DNA from: a bacterium
GTDB lineage: Bacteria; Patescibacteriota; Dojkabacteria; JAKAPS01; JAJZLI01
Length of the DNA: 40,721 bases
Reading direction: 5' to 3'
NCBI GenBank assembly: GCA_021846685.1
Contig: JAJZWL010000007.1
Span: 1 to 40,721 of the forward strand
Shown here: positions 1 through 10,000 of the stretch, one piece after another
Layout: every line of letters begins with the position of its first letter
Position numbering within the stretch: the first letter of the stretch is position 1
The notes under the pieces: generated by a model
Told to the model about the DNA's origin: nothing
The model's database searches: none
The model's input: the letters and a program-made list of their open reading frames with translations, nothing else
Translations under genes and position numbers: made by a program

Positions 1-301
1 CCGGGTAAGTGTCATGAATGAGTTTTAGTGTAATACCTATATTTTCGACTCGCTGCCCTTCATCAATAATTACAAGATCAGCATTTCCAATATAAGACTT
101 TAATTCAACGGCTGATTTGTTAGTTAGACCAATAACTACGTCTGGATCATCACAATTTAGATATAGTGGTGATTTAAATCGTTTTGCTACTTCTTTGGCT
201 AAGGTAGTCTTGCCTACCTGGCGAGCTCCATAGAGGATGGCAATAAGCCCATTAGAAAGAACCTCTTCAATATGTTTCTGTTCATATCTTTGAATATACA
301 T
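1..301 (-). CDS. AAA+ ATPase of the AAA_14/DUF4143 type, N-terminus only (cut by window edge)
   Basis: The minus strand reads MYIQRYEQKHIEEVL and continues open to base 1, so only about 100 residues are in the window. A Walker A motif GARQVGKTT lies near residue 25 and a Walker B-like LVIIDEGQR near residue 85. That order and spacing is typical of the AAA_14 half of AAA_14/DUF4143 proteins, common accessory ATPases of unknown biological role in bacteria and archaea. The C-terminal DUF4143 half would lie left of the window. The ORF track misses it because it has no stop here. A -10-like TAAACT lies six bases before the ATG, which would fit a leaderless start, but I see no good -35. Two more relatives occur in this window (2762-3894 and near 24.1 kb), both damaged; this one shows no lesion in the visible part. 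Confidence 0.8.
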   Translation of the reverse strand, partial: MYIQRYEQKHIEEVLSNGLIAILYGARQVGKTTLAKEVAKRFKSPLYLNCDDPDVVIGLTNKSAVELKSYIGNADLVIIDEGQRVENIGITLKLIHDTYP

Positions 302-362
302 AGCTACAGTTTATCATAAAACTCCGATTAACGCGAATCACATATCGAAAAATAGCACTTTA

Positions 363-557
363 ATGCGAGTGGTTATGCTTTTATTTATTATTTTTCTTAA
401 TAATATAAATAATGTGTCTGGATTAGACTTTGAATTATATATTGCTTATATACTTAAAACTAAAGGCTATACAAATATTAAATTAACAGAAAAGTATGCT
501 CTAGTACTAGATAATAAGGTGTTTTCAAAACTCTTCAATATCAATTTTCTCTTTTAA
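363..557 (+). pseudogene. Remnant of a Mrr-like restriction endonuclease (N-terminal piece)
   Basis: The 64-residue ORF has a hydrophobic N-terminus (MLLFIIFLNN) followed by SGLDFELYIAYILKTKGYTN and IKLTEKY. This matches the start of Mrr-like endonuclease domains, which typically read G.eFE.yva.lLk..GY.nv..T...gD.GvDi. The reading frame loses similarity exactly where the catalytic D-(x)n-ExK part should begin and stops soon after. I therefore read it as a decayed fragment, originally perhaps membrane-anchored. It lies directly upstream of the DUF3800 gene on the same strand. It could instead be a chance ORF, but the FE..iA..L...GY.ni motif argues against that. Confidence 0.45.
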
Positions 558-579
558 AGATTTTTAGCTACAATTACAA

Positions 580-591
580 TATAATAAATAT
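580..591 (+). promoter_or_regulatory. -10 box giving a leaderless start for the DUF3800 gene
   Basis: A perfect TATAAT (580-585) is followed by six bases and then the ATG at 592. Transcription normally starts about seven bases after the -10 box, which would be the A of the ATG. No good -35 is visible at 16-18 bp spacing. Confidence 0.5.
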
Positions 592-1257
592 ATGTATATT
601 TATCTTGATGAAAGCGGAACACTTACTGGCGGTGCTGGAGATTATTTCATCGTAGCTTCTTTTACAGTTGGTGATATAAGAAAAATTGCAAAGGAATTTC
701 GTAAATGGCAAAAGAGTAAATTACCTAAAAAATTAAAGGTGAAACCAGAGGTTAAATTTAATGATAATATTAATAATACATTAAGGCTAAAAACTTTAAA
801 ACATTTTGCAAATCAGGATATTCGAATTTTCTATACTTTCTTAAAAAAGAAAAATATTCCACTGGAATACTATAAAAAGGGTAAGGTGCACGAAACAGGG
901 TTGTTGTATACAGAAATTGTAAAATCAACACTTGGTTTATATATACCTATTACTGATAAACAGGTTTTTGTTATCAGAGATAGAAGAACACTAAAAGGAG
1001 TAACAGTAGAACAATTTAATGACACTATTATTGCAAGTCTATTACCAAATCTTCCAGCAAAAGTCGTGTTTCAAATACAAGCTGTAGATTCAACATCCAG
1101 TGCACAAGTACAAATTGCAGATTGGATTTGTGGTGCATTAGCACATTATTATGAAGGTAAACCAATGGGAAAAGAATTTTATGCTGTATTGAAGGGGAAT
1201 ATTGTTCAAGAAAAAGAATTATTCTCGGAGAAATGGACAAAGGTATGGGAGAAATAA
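592..1257 (+). CDS. DUF3800 domain protein (RNase H-fold-like, possible defence role)
   Basis: The 221-residue protein opens with MYIYLDESGTLTG, the hallmark YxDESG start of DUF3800 proteins. Further family features are an acidic-basic pair EVKFND near residue 53, VIRDRRT near residue 129 and a C-terminal IADWICGALAHYY helix resembling the usual QlADliaga. DUF3800 is thought to adopt an RNase H-like fold, with the DES aspartate and later acidic residues as a possible metal site; no activity is firmly established. Members are often found in defence or mobile islands, and the Mrr relic just upstream fits that. The length is normal and the frame intact. It appears monocistronic with a hairpin at its stop codon. 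Confidence 0.8.
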   Translation: MYIYLDESGTLTGGAGDYFIVASFTVGDIRKIAKEFRKWQKSKLPKKLKVKPEVKFNDNINNTLRLKTLKHFANQDIRIFYTFLKKKNIPLEYYKKGKVHETGLLYTEIVKSTLGLYIPITDKQVFVIRDRRTLKGVTVEQFNDTIIASLLPNLPAKVVFQIQAVDSTSSAQVQIADWICGALAHYYEGKPMGKEFYAVLKGNIVQEKELFSEKWTKVWEK

Positions 1258-1285
1258 AAAAGACCCACTTTCATAGGTCATTTTT
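1256..1285 (+). terminator. Possible rho-independent terminator after the DUF3800 gene
   Basis: Overlapping the stop codon, an A-run, GACC, a ten-base loop, GGTC and then ATTTTT can fold into a short stem with flanking A/T pairs and a U-tract. The GC part is only four pairs, so the call is tentative. Confidence 0.45.
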
Positions 1286-1422
1286 ATTGGAGCGACGGTG
1301 CTATCAATGTTGTTCCTAAACTCATTACTGAATCTCTGACTCAGGAGCATCTAGGCACTAAATAGTTTATTATTATCAGCTCCAAATATATTATATCACC
1401 ATTGTCAATAATTACAATTAGC

Positions 1423-1455
1423 AGTCTTGTCCAATACGAAAACATACTGAAATGG
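1423..1455 (+). repeat. IS-end-like motif, copy 1 (AGTCTTGTC...AACAT.CTGAAAT)
   Basis: AGTCTTGTC is followed about a dozen bases later by AAACATACTGAAATGG. Related copies lie at 2540-2579 and 24347-24386. The AAACATACTGAAA element is repeated at about 1473-1486. A transposase-like stub starts about 90 bp downstream, so this may be the end of a decayed insertion sequence. Confidence 0.4.
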
Positions 1456-1506
1456 TAATTGATTCTAATACAGAAACATACTGAAAGAAGAATTGAAAAA
1501 GAAGAA

Positions 1507-1555
1507 GTGAGTCGTCATAATATATTTAGAATGAATATAAATATGAACGACTCAC
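1507..1555. repeat. Imperfect inverted repeat GTGAGTCGT...ACGACTCAC
   Basis: Nine-base arms GTGAGTCGT and ACGACTCAC flank an AT-rich core whose edges (CATA.ATAT and ATAT.TATG) extend the pairing with one bulge. The right arm begins within the start of the transposase-like stub (1543). It could be an operator or a terminal or hairpin signal of the element. Confidence 0.5.
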
Positions 1556-1629
1556 GTATAGTAAGTATAAAACAATTAGAAGAGATAATAAATGGATTAA
1601 ACTGTTGTCACCTATACTCAAACCATTAA
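1543..1629 (+). pseudogene. Transposase-like N-terminal stub
   Basis: The short frame reads MNDSRIVSIKQLEEIINGLN and stops after 28 codons. From memory, this opening resembles the start of integrase-core transposases found in Patescibacteria, which begin with a MNDS...I.qL..FL.g segment before a helix-turn-helix region. The rest is absent or frame-broken. The IS-end-like motif upstream and the inverted repeat over its start support a decayed insertion sequence. Alignment against IS families would settle this. Confidence 0.35.
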
Positions 1630-1765
1630 GATTGAGAATGGAAATTGACGAAAACAGGAGAGTTCTCTATGGCCTTCAATAGACAGACATCTTTACACAG
1701 GGAAGTTTCTCCAGTTCTATGACAACAGTATTGCTTGATATTTGTATTTCTTCATGACCATTTAA
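1618..1765 (-). pseudogene. Frameshifted coding relic, family unknown
   Basis: One minus-strand frame reads LNGHEEIQISSNTVVIEL and stops. A neighbouring frame then continues LSIEGHRELSCFRQFPFSIL to a stop near 1618. The two protein-like stretches in successive frames look like one gene end broken by an indel. I cannot assign a family with confidence; a transposase C-terminus is one possibility. Confidence 0.3.
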
Positions 1766-1773
1766 ATATATTT

Positions 1774-2196
1774 CTAGAAATTTTCTAGTGAAATAGAATA
1801 TTTTTTAAATTTGTCAAAATGACCTTTAATATCATGAGAGATGAGTTTCATGTCTTTTTCTATTGCGAGAGCCATATACAATGCATCATATATCGTAAGA
1901 CCATACTCTGTACTTATTTTAATAGTTTCTTGCATTAATGAAGAAGATAGAGGCTCTATTGTCCATGGATATGAAAATAGTTCTAATGATATTTTATCAG
2001 ATTCTTTTATTCCAATCTTTTTCCCACGAATTAATGCGTTTATAACCTCCAAAATTAAAAGTTCTGGAATGATAATATTTATTTCCCCAGTTAGAAGATT
2101 TGTAAAAATGTTTTTAGAGTTGCTTACTAAATCCTCATCTTTTTGATTAAACCATTTCACTGCAACTGACGCATCTAGTATGAACGTGTTATCCAT
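1774..2196 (-). CDS. vapC: VapC-family toxin, PIN-domain ribonuclease
   Basis: The 140-residue PIN domain has the expected four acidic positions: the first Asp in FILDASVAVKW, a Glu in LLILEVINAL near residue 49, Asp in TIYDALYMALA and Asp in LISHDIK. These coordinate Mg2+ in VapC toxins, which cleave specific RNAs (often tRNA or rRNA) when the antitoxin is lost. Length is typical. It lies five bases downstream of a SpoVT/AbrB-type antitoxin, so the two are co-transcribed. All catalytic positions look intact, so the module is probably functional. Confidence 0.85.
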   Translation of the reverse strand: MDNTFILDASVAVKWFNQKDEDLVSNSKNIFTNLLTGEINIIIPELLILEVINALIRGKKIGIKESDKISLELFSYPWTIEPLSSSLMQETIKISTEYGLTIYDALYMALAIEKDMKLISHDIKGHFDKFKKYSISLENF

Positions 2197-2201
2197 GGCA
2201 A

Positions 2202-2498
2202 TTAGTGCTTTTCTCTATCGTCTGATATAAATTTTGTTAGATTTGTACTGGTTTTCTTGATATTTTTTGATAGTTGATTCCATTGTTTTTCTGCTTCCTC
2301 TGCTGTCATATATTTTTTCGCAACTTGATATGATGCATTTGGAAGTTTTTCAAGTTTAAAGCCTGACTTAGTAGTTTCTATCTTTACAAGGACATTACCT
2401 TCAACTGGAATTTTTAAAGCATCTCTAATCTTCTGAGGTATTGTCATCTGCCCCCTTTCCCTAATAGTTGTAACTTCTTGTATATAAACTGTATTCAT
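2202..2498 (-). CDS. vapB: VapB-like antitoxin, AbrB/SpoVT DNA-binding domain
   Basis: TTIRERGQMTIPQKIRDALK near residue 12 is a typical swapped-hairpin AbrB/SpoVT motif that binds DNA and represses its own operon. The C-terminal half (TAEEAEKQWNQLSK) would wrap the toxin. The ORF track starts three codons further upstream at 2507, but that ATG lies in or directly beside the -10 box of a TTGACA promoter. The ATG at 2498 is one base after the predicted transcription start, so I prefer a leaderless start there (MNTVYIQEV). The next gene is the PIN toxin, five bases away. Confidence 0.85.
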   Translation of the reverse strand: MNTVYIQEVTTIRERGQMTIPQKIRDALKIPVEGNVLVKIETTKSGFKLEKLPNASYQVAKKYMTAEEAEKQWNQLSKNIKKTSTNLTKFISDDREKH

Positions 2499-2526
2499 AC
2501 TAATCATACTATACGATTAGTATGAA
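2494..2526. promoter_or_regulatory. Operator palindrome of the vapBC operon
   Basis: Perfect 12-bp arms TTCATACTAATC and GATTAGTATGAA are separated by nine bases. The palindrome covers the spacer, -10 box and start codon of vapB, an ideal place for autorepression by the VapB AbrB domain. Confidence 0.75.
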
Positions 2527-2534
2527 TTTGTCAA
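2506..2534 (-). promoter_or_regulatory. vapBC promoter (TTGACA, 17 bp, TAGTAT)
   Basis: Consensus -35 TTGACA (2534-2529) is followed by a 17-bp spacer and TAGTAT (2511-2506); TATAGT two bases earlier is an alternative -10. Predicted start is at about 2499, beside the ATG at 2498. Confidence 0.7.
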
Positions 2535-2539
2535 TTGTT

Positions 2540-2579
2540 AGTCTTGTCATATGAATAATAACATTGAAATGAAATAAGG
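2540..2579 (+). repeat. IS-end-like motif, copy 2
   Basis: AGTCTTGTC, 13 bases, then CATTGAAAT. It aligns without gaps to copy 3 near 24350 and, with a small shift, to copy 1. It sits directly upstream of the vapBC promoter, marking a possible boundary of the module. Confidence 0.4.
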
Positions 2580-2727
2580 AATAATTGAAAAAATAACCCT
2601 TAAATTTGTAAACAAAGGTGTGAGTAGCTTAATAAGTTTATTTGAACATAATCACAACCGAAAGTGCAATTATTCAATTGGTCGAGACGGGAGATCTAGA
2701 GGACGTAAGTGGATGAAAAAAGGATAG
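2578..2727 (+). pseudogene. Small coding relic ending IGRDGRSRGRKWMKKG
   Basis: An open frame without an ATG ends in NYSIGRDGRSRGRKW and a stop at 2727. The composition looks protein-like rather than random, but I do not recognise the family. It follows copy 2 of the IS-end-like motif, so it may be part of the same decayed mobile element. Confidence 0.25.
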
Positions 2728-2761
2728 TTATTACATAAAAAGAGAGAGACGCTATAACTAT

Positions 2762-3894
2762 TTATGGTATAAGTTGAGGTAAAGAAAAAAGAGCCTCCCC
2801 AAAAGGAATAATCTCAATTTCACCAATATGTTGACGGAATGTTCCACCATAAATCATATAACATTTTGCAAGAGGATAATCCTTTTTAAAAATATTGAGA
2901 TTATAAAGATCTGATGAGGAGATATTTCTCTTACTTTTAATTTCAAAAGCATGTAGTCCGTTCTTTCCATAAGCAATAAAATCAACTTCAATTCCACTTT
3001 CAGTTCTGTAGTAAAAAAGCTTATATTTTCGTTGTAAATAATCATTAATTGCACGTAAATTTTGAAAAAATAAACTTTCTAAGGCAATTCCACCAATTTC
3101 TTCTGGTTGATCTAAGGGACCCATAGATCTAATCGCTCGGTATACTCCAACATCAAAAAAGTAAAATTTATTGTGTGCTATAAGACGACGTTTGGCTCTT
3201 TTAGAAAAAACTGGGAGTCTAACACCCAAGAGTAAATCTTCAAGAGCAACAAAGTAATCTTCAACTACTTTGCGATTTACTGCTGCATCTCGAGATACTT
3301 CAGATATATTTAAAATGGATCCTTGAGAAAAACTGGCTGTTTCTAAAAAACGCGCAAACGCTCCTATGTTACGGCTGATTCCTTCTTGGATTACTTCTTG
3401 TTGTAGATATGTTTGTACATAACTAGACAAATAATTTTCTCTATTTTCTTCACTAAAAATTGAAGGAAGGCTACCAAAGCGCATGCACTCCTTCACATTA
3501 AAATCTGCCCCTAACTCCAAGGCAGTTAAAGGATACATAAAGTACGTTAAGGCTCTTCCTCCTAAAAGATTTTGACCACTTCGTCTCAATTTTCTAGCAC
3601 TTGAACCAGTCATAATGAATTTATATTTTTTCCTCTCAATAAGACGATGTACCTCATTAAGAAGTTCAGGAATTCGTTGGATTTCATCAATTATAATCCA
3701 ATCAATAAATGTATCTGGGATCATTTCAGAAAGACGTGAAGGATTAGCCAATAAACGATTGCATGTTTCTGCATGTAAAAGATCTATATAAAGTGCATTA
3801 GGAAAGTTGTTAAGAACCCAAGTTGTTTTACCTGTACCTCTACCTCCAAAAAGGAAAAAACTTTTATGAGTTGCTTCAATAATCTGTTATACAT
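2762..3894 (-). pseudogene. AAA_14/DUF4143 ATPase with a frameshift right after its start codon
   Basis: The frame contains Walker A FLFGGRGTGKTTW, Walker B DWIIIDEIQRIPEL, sensor-like KFIMTGSSARKLR, and a DUF4143 half ending in a PD-(D/E)xK-like segment ESGIEVDFIAYG...HAFEIKSK. The track begins it at a TTG (3751), which would lose Walker A. The frame runs open to 3883, preceded in frame by TAA. An ATG at 3894 (MYNR), a typical family start, lies in another frame, six bases after a good -10 box. One missing base between AGA and ATTGAAGC would join the two. I read this as a frameshifted full-length gene or a sequencing error. An ATT start at 3883 is a less likely alternative. The ATPase and nuclease-like residues are otherwise intact. 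Confidence 0.75.
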
Positions 3895-3900
3895 AAGTCC

Positions 3901-3928
3901 AATATACTGTGGGTTATGGACTTGTCAA
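3901..3928 (-). promoter_or_regulatory. Promoter of the frameshifted ATPase (TTGACA, 16 bp, TATATT)
   Basis: TTGACA (3928-3923), a 16-bp spacer and TATATT (3906-3901) lie six bases before the ATG at 3894, so the mRNA would be leaderless. The -35 lies in a perfect palindrome GGACTTGACAAGTCC, and GGACTT recurs just before the ATG, suggesting an operator. Confidence 0.65.
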
Positions 3929-4016
3929 GTCCATATTTACACAACATACATTCTGGATTTATTGAAGATATACTAATATGGTATATTTAAATTTTATTTT
4001 TTCCTTTTTTGTAACT

Positions 4017-7000
4017 TTATTGTATTACAACATAATTCCAAGAATAAGTACTGTTCTGCTCTGGTGCTTTTGTAAAGTTTATGCTAAATCCTGTTGTAGT
4101 TTCAGATACATATACACCAAGATTTGAAGCTCCTGTGAGGGCATTATTAGGAGTAATTATAACAATTGGAGTCATCTTATATGGTGAAGTGAATTTCAAA
4201 TTAAACTGATTTCCTAATGCAGGAGAAGATCCCGTAGTAAGAGTAATATTCCCTGATATATCAGTTGATCCTGCAGTTAAAGTTGTAGTAGCTCCTGTTC
4301 CTGAAGAAGCAGTTGGAGATATTTTTGGAAGTACACCAATTGGGACTATATGGCCTGCTATTAAAAAATCCCCTGTTATATCGAGTGTTCCTGATATATT
4401 AGTATTCCCAGTTATGTTTAAATTCCCATTACTACTCATACTAAGTACACTCATGACTCCAGAGGAGGACATTATTGGATTATAGTATTCATTTTTTACT
4501 AACATCAATATTTTACCTCTGAGATAAGTTTTGCCATTATATGTAAAGGTACTTGCTCCAGGTGTACTAGAAGAAAGAGAATTTAATGCCATTCCGACTA
4601 CTTGCCCAGGAGATGTTGCATCCTGCCCATATCCTGAAAAGATTGAGCCTGTTATCATATCCCCTGTATTAATTGCACCATTAAAATTTGTAACCTTTAC
4701 TAATACTCTCCCTGCAAGTGCTAAAGGAATCGACCCTGGTAAATATTGTTGATGTAAAGTAATTCCAGGATTCGTGGATATTACACCAAGGGTATTTTGA
4801 GAATACGGATGTGTAGTAGGAATAGCTACAAAATTGTTTATACTGTTTGAAGCAGAGTGTGTGCCACTAATACTTACTACATCCGCGGCAGAGGCACCAT
4901 TTGAACCTATTACATTTTCTGCAAGATCTGCTGGTATTCCTCCAGTTGTAATAGATCCTGCAAAGATAGCATTACCATATTTATCAAGAGAGAATATATC
5001 TTTGTAATTACCACTAATATTTGATGATATAGTAAAATCTCCAGGAGATGTAGAATGTGTTAATAGAGAAGAATAATATACTGTTGATACATTACCACTA
5101 TTATTCTGTCCTCCTATCTCATATACATACCCGTTGTATTCTACTGATGTGCCCCAACCTGTAGCAGCTGGCAGAGAACTCGTGGATGTCCAAGACCCTA
5201 GTGTTCCATTACTATTGATAGGGGCATAATCTACTGTCGAGACATAAGCATTACTACTGTTCTGTCCTCCTATCTCATATATATATCCATTGTATACTAT
5301 TGATGTGGCATCCCGGATAGCTACAGGAATGGATGTTGTGGCTGTCCATGCTCCTAGTGTTCCATTGCTATTGATAGGGGCATAATCTACTGTGGAGACA
5401 GTAGAGCTACCGTTCTGTCCTCCAATCTCATACACGTATCCATTGTACTCTACCGATGTGGCTTCGCTTGTAGCTACAGGAATGGAGGTCGTGGATGTCC
5501 ATGTTCCTAGTGCCCCATTGCTATTGATAGGGGCATAATCTACTGTGGAGACAGTAGAGCTACCGTTCTGTCCTCCTATCTCGTATACATATCCATTATA
5601 TTCTACTGATGTGGCCTGAAATGTAGTTTGTGGAAGAGAGGTTGTGGATGTCCATGCTCCTAGGGTCCCATTTCCATTGATAGCTGCATAATATACACTC
5701 GACAAATAACCACTACTGTTGGATCCTCCTATCTCATACACGTATCCATTGTATTCTACTGATGTGGCATAATCTGCTGCCACAGGAAGAGATGTTGTGG
5801 GTGTCCAGGATCCTAGTGTTCCATTTCCATTGATAGCTGCATAATATACTGTCGAGAGCCAATTACTTCCACTATACCCCCCTATCTCATACACGTATCC
5901 TCCATATGTCACAGAGGTTCCCGCTGATATCCCAACATTTGCAGTATTAGCTGTTGGGGGTGCTGTACTTGTTGTTGCAACTGAGCCTGAATCTGTATAG
6001 GTAACTGTAGTGCCTCCTGAAACTGATGCAAGAAACTTTTCTCCTCCTGAACTTGTTCCTTTATATATGTTATACCCCGTTGCACCTGTGTCCTGTGTCC
6101 AAGACAGTGCTATTGGATATGCTGTCGTTCCTTCTGCAGCCGATACCTCATTTGACACTGTTGTCTCTCCTGCAGTAGTTGTTGCTGTTATTTCATAATA
6201 ATATGTTGTTGAAGCTGCAAGATCTGCACCTACCGTACCTGATGTTCCCACTGCTGCTGCTAATCCAGATGGTACAGATATCAAAGGAAATGGGGTTGTT
6301 GAAGGCCAAGATGAAATTGCAGGATTTGGAGTAGAGTTATAGTTGTTTTTTCCAAAATTTAAACTAAATCCAGAAGATTGAATATCTAAAGGAGAAGCTG
6401 CAGTTATTAATGTATTACTCGGATTTGTAAGATTTATAGCTCCTCCAAAATTACTAGCCCCTTGTACTGATAACCCTCCTCCTATATTCATATCCCCCGA
6501 CAGATTTATATTTCCTCCATTATTCTGTGCTGTCTGAAGATTTGTTAAAACACTACCTTTAGTATTTTGAGATAATCCACCCTCTTTTAGTGCTTTAAAA
6601 TAATATACTGTCGATACAGTTTCACTGCTATTACCATTAACCCCGCCTATTTCATATGCATAGCTATTGTATACTACAGTAGTAGCATTTCTTATGGGAA
6701 CTGGAAGAGAGGTTGTTGCTGTCCAAGGACCCAAAGAGCCATTGCTATTGATTGGTGCATAATTTACTGAAGAATAAGCTGTGGATCCTCCACTACCTCC
6801 TCCTATCTCATATATATATCCTCCTGATTCTACAGTAGATTGAGAAGAAGAGATTCCTATATTGGGTAATGAAGATGTGGTTCTCCATCTGCCAATAGTC
6901 CCATCAGTGTTGATTGGTGCATAATACACTGTTGTTAATGCAAGGTTAGTTCCATAACTGAATCCCCCAACTACATATACATATCCATTGTATGTAACTG

Positions 7001-10000
7001 AATCAGGTTGAGATCCTATAGCTTGAGGTAGAGAAGTCGTCGATTGCCATGTACCTAATGTCCCATTACTGTTAATTAGTGCATATTCTACTGTGGATGT
7101 TGCAGCTGTTGTATATCCTCCTATCTCATACACATATCCATTGTATTCTACTGATGTGGCTCCATCTGTAGCAGCTGGTAAGGAGGTCGTGGCAGTCCAG
7201 GATCCTAGTGTCCCATTACTATTGATTGGGGCATAATCTACTGTTGAGACAGTACTACTACCATTGTATCCACCTATCTCATATACGTATCCGTTGTATT
7301 CTACTGATGTGGCATAACCTATCCCCACATTTGCAGTATTAGTTGTAGGTGGTGCTGTACTTGTTGTAGCAACTGAGCCTGAATCTGTATAGGAAACTGT
7401 TCCTCCTCCTGAAACTGATGCTAAAAATGTCTCTCCTCCACTTGCTGTCCCTTTATATATGTTATATCCTGTCGCACCTGTATCCTGTGTCCATGATAGT
7501 GCTATTGGATATGCTGTCGTTCCTTCTGCAGCCGACACCTCATTTGATACTGTTGTCTCTCCTGCAGTAGTTGTTGCTGTTATTTTATAATAATATGTAG
7601 TGGAAGCTGCTAAATCTGACCCTACACTACCAGAGGTACCAACACTTGCTGCCAAACCCGATGGAACAGATATCAAAGGTAGTGGAGTCGTAGCTGTCCA
7701 AGATCCTAATGTCCCATTGCTATTGATCGAGGCATAATCTACTGTAGATAACGGGTCACTACCACTGTTTAGACCTCCTATCTCATATACATATCCATTG
7801 TATTCTACAGATGTGGCACCTTGTGTTGCTACAGGCAGAGATGTCGTTGAAAGTACTCCAGTATCTGTATAACTATTAGTATTACTTGTATACTCTACAG
7901 AATTTGTAAAATTAGTATTACTCGATCTGTATATAATATATCCTGTTGCACCTGTAACTGCATTCCATGTAAGTGGAATCTGGTTCGTATTTGTTGTAGC
8001 AGTATTAGTTGTAGGAGGAGTTGTACTTGTTGTTGCAACTGAGCCTGAATCTGTATAGGTAACTGTAGTGCCTCCTGAAACTGATGCTAAAAATGTCTCT
8101 CCTCCACTTGCTGTCCCTTTATATATGTTGTATCCTGTAGCACCTGCGTCTTGAGTCCAAGACAGTGTTATTGGATATGCAGTTGTCCCTTCTGCCGCCG
8201 ACACTTCAGAAGATACTGTACTTTCTCCATTCGGAGTCGTTGCTGTTATTTCGTAATAATATGTAGTTGATGCCGCAAGATTTGATCCTACACTCCCAGA
8301 TGTCCCTACCGCAGCAGCTAATCCCGATGGAACAGATATAGGTACAGTCTTAACCGTCATAGCTTTTGATGGAAATGATTGTCCATTATTACTCTGTGCT
8401 ACTACCTCATAATAGTATGTTCCAGATGATAAAATTCCTCCCGTATTTGAAGTAGTTCCCGATGCAAGACCAGTTGGTGCAGGCAGTCCTTGTACATTTA
8501 GATCAGAAGACGCTAATAAAACATTCTCATTTACTGTTAAATCACTACTTGGTGTTTGCCCTAAACTTATAAGAGTATTATTTGCTCCATTACTACCATT
8601 TGAGGTTACAGAAAATATACCCGAATTCGTACTGTAAATCTGAGAGTAATATACACTATTCAGATATGTACCTCCTACACTACCTTGTCCTCCTATCTCA
8701 TATACATATCCATTGCTCTCTATACTTGTAGAATAAAATATCCCTTGAGAAAGGGGAGTGGTAGTTCCCCATGCTCCAAGTACTCCATTAGATTGAATTT
8801 GAGAATAATATACACTTGATAAATAAGTACTACCTGTATATCCTCCTATTACATATACATATCCTTTATACTCTATAGAACTTGCATGAATAATGTTTTG
8901 AGGAAGAGATACTGCTGTGTTCCACGAACCAAGAACTCCATTACTACCTATTTTAGCATAATATACACTCTGCAATGCATGATAACTTCCATTATTATTT
9001 TGACCTCCAAATAAATATATATATCCTCCATATTCTGCACTTGTCGCATAAATAATAGCCTGAGGTAGAGAAGTAGTTGTACTCCATGATCCGAGAGCTC
9101 CATTACTACCTATTTGAGCATAATATACAGTTGAGACATAACCTCCATTAAATCCCCCTATTACATATATATATCCGCTATATACAACTGATGTTGAAAA
9201 TTCTGTCAATTCAGGAATAGCAGTTGTACTATTCCATGCACCTAAAGAACCATTACTCTGAATTTTGGCATAGTATACATTTTTACTATTATATCCACCC
9301 ATTTCATATATATATCCATTATATTCTACTGATATAGCATTCTGATTAGCAGATGAAAGAGGAGTCGTTGCAGTCCATGCACCTAAGGAGCCATTACTCT
9401 TAGTTTGAGCATAATATACACTAGTAACGGGAAGGTTAGAAGAATTATCTCCTCCTATTTCATACACAAAACCTGCATATGTAACTGAAGTTGAACCTTG
9501 AAGTCCTTGAGGAAGAGAGGTTGTCGTATTAAAATTACTCAATTGACCTAAATTACTTGTATTTACAGATCCCATATTCAATCCAAAATTTGTTGAATTC
9601 AGTGTTAATGAAGACGCAGATGATATATTACTCCCATTACTATTTGTTAATGATATATTCCCTCCTATAGATGTACTCCCCCCTATAAAGGAATTTCCTC
9701 CTACTGTAAGATTATTCGCTATATTAGAATTTCCACCATTATTCTGAGTCACACTAAGTGCACTTTGAGGACTCGCAGATACATTTTCATTAACTATTTC
9801 TCCCGAAGAAGAAAGTGAGAAAAAATATACTGTTGAAACATGTGTAAGATTACCGTTTCTTCCCCCTAGAACATATACATACCCTCCATATGTTACTGAT
9901 GTTGCACCCCACAACTCCTGAGGCAATGAATTTGATGAAGTCACCCAGGAGCCTACTCCTCCTCCTGATAATAACGGGGCATAATATACCGTTGATAATT

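Larger units (their letters stand above)
1286..1773. other. Gene-poor stretch with mobile-element relics
   Basis: No intact gene is present in this roughly 490-bp gap. It holds an IS-end-like motif (1423-1455), two short direct repeats of AAACATACTGAAA about 33 bp apart, an inverted repeat (1507-1555), a transposase-like N-terminal stub on the plus strand (1543-1629) and a frameshifted coding relic on the minus strand (about 1618-1765). The first 90 bp read WSDGAINVVPKLITESL in one plus frame; I do not recognise that peptide. Confidence 0.6.

Noticed and set aside
1290-1375. Possible minus-strand tRNA: GGAGC near 1371 and GCTCC-A near 1290 could pair as an acceptor stem
   Set aside because: Only five pairs form, no T-loop TTCRA or D-loop consensus is present, and no anticodon arm could be drawn.
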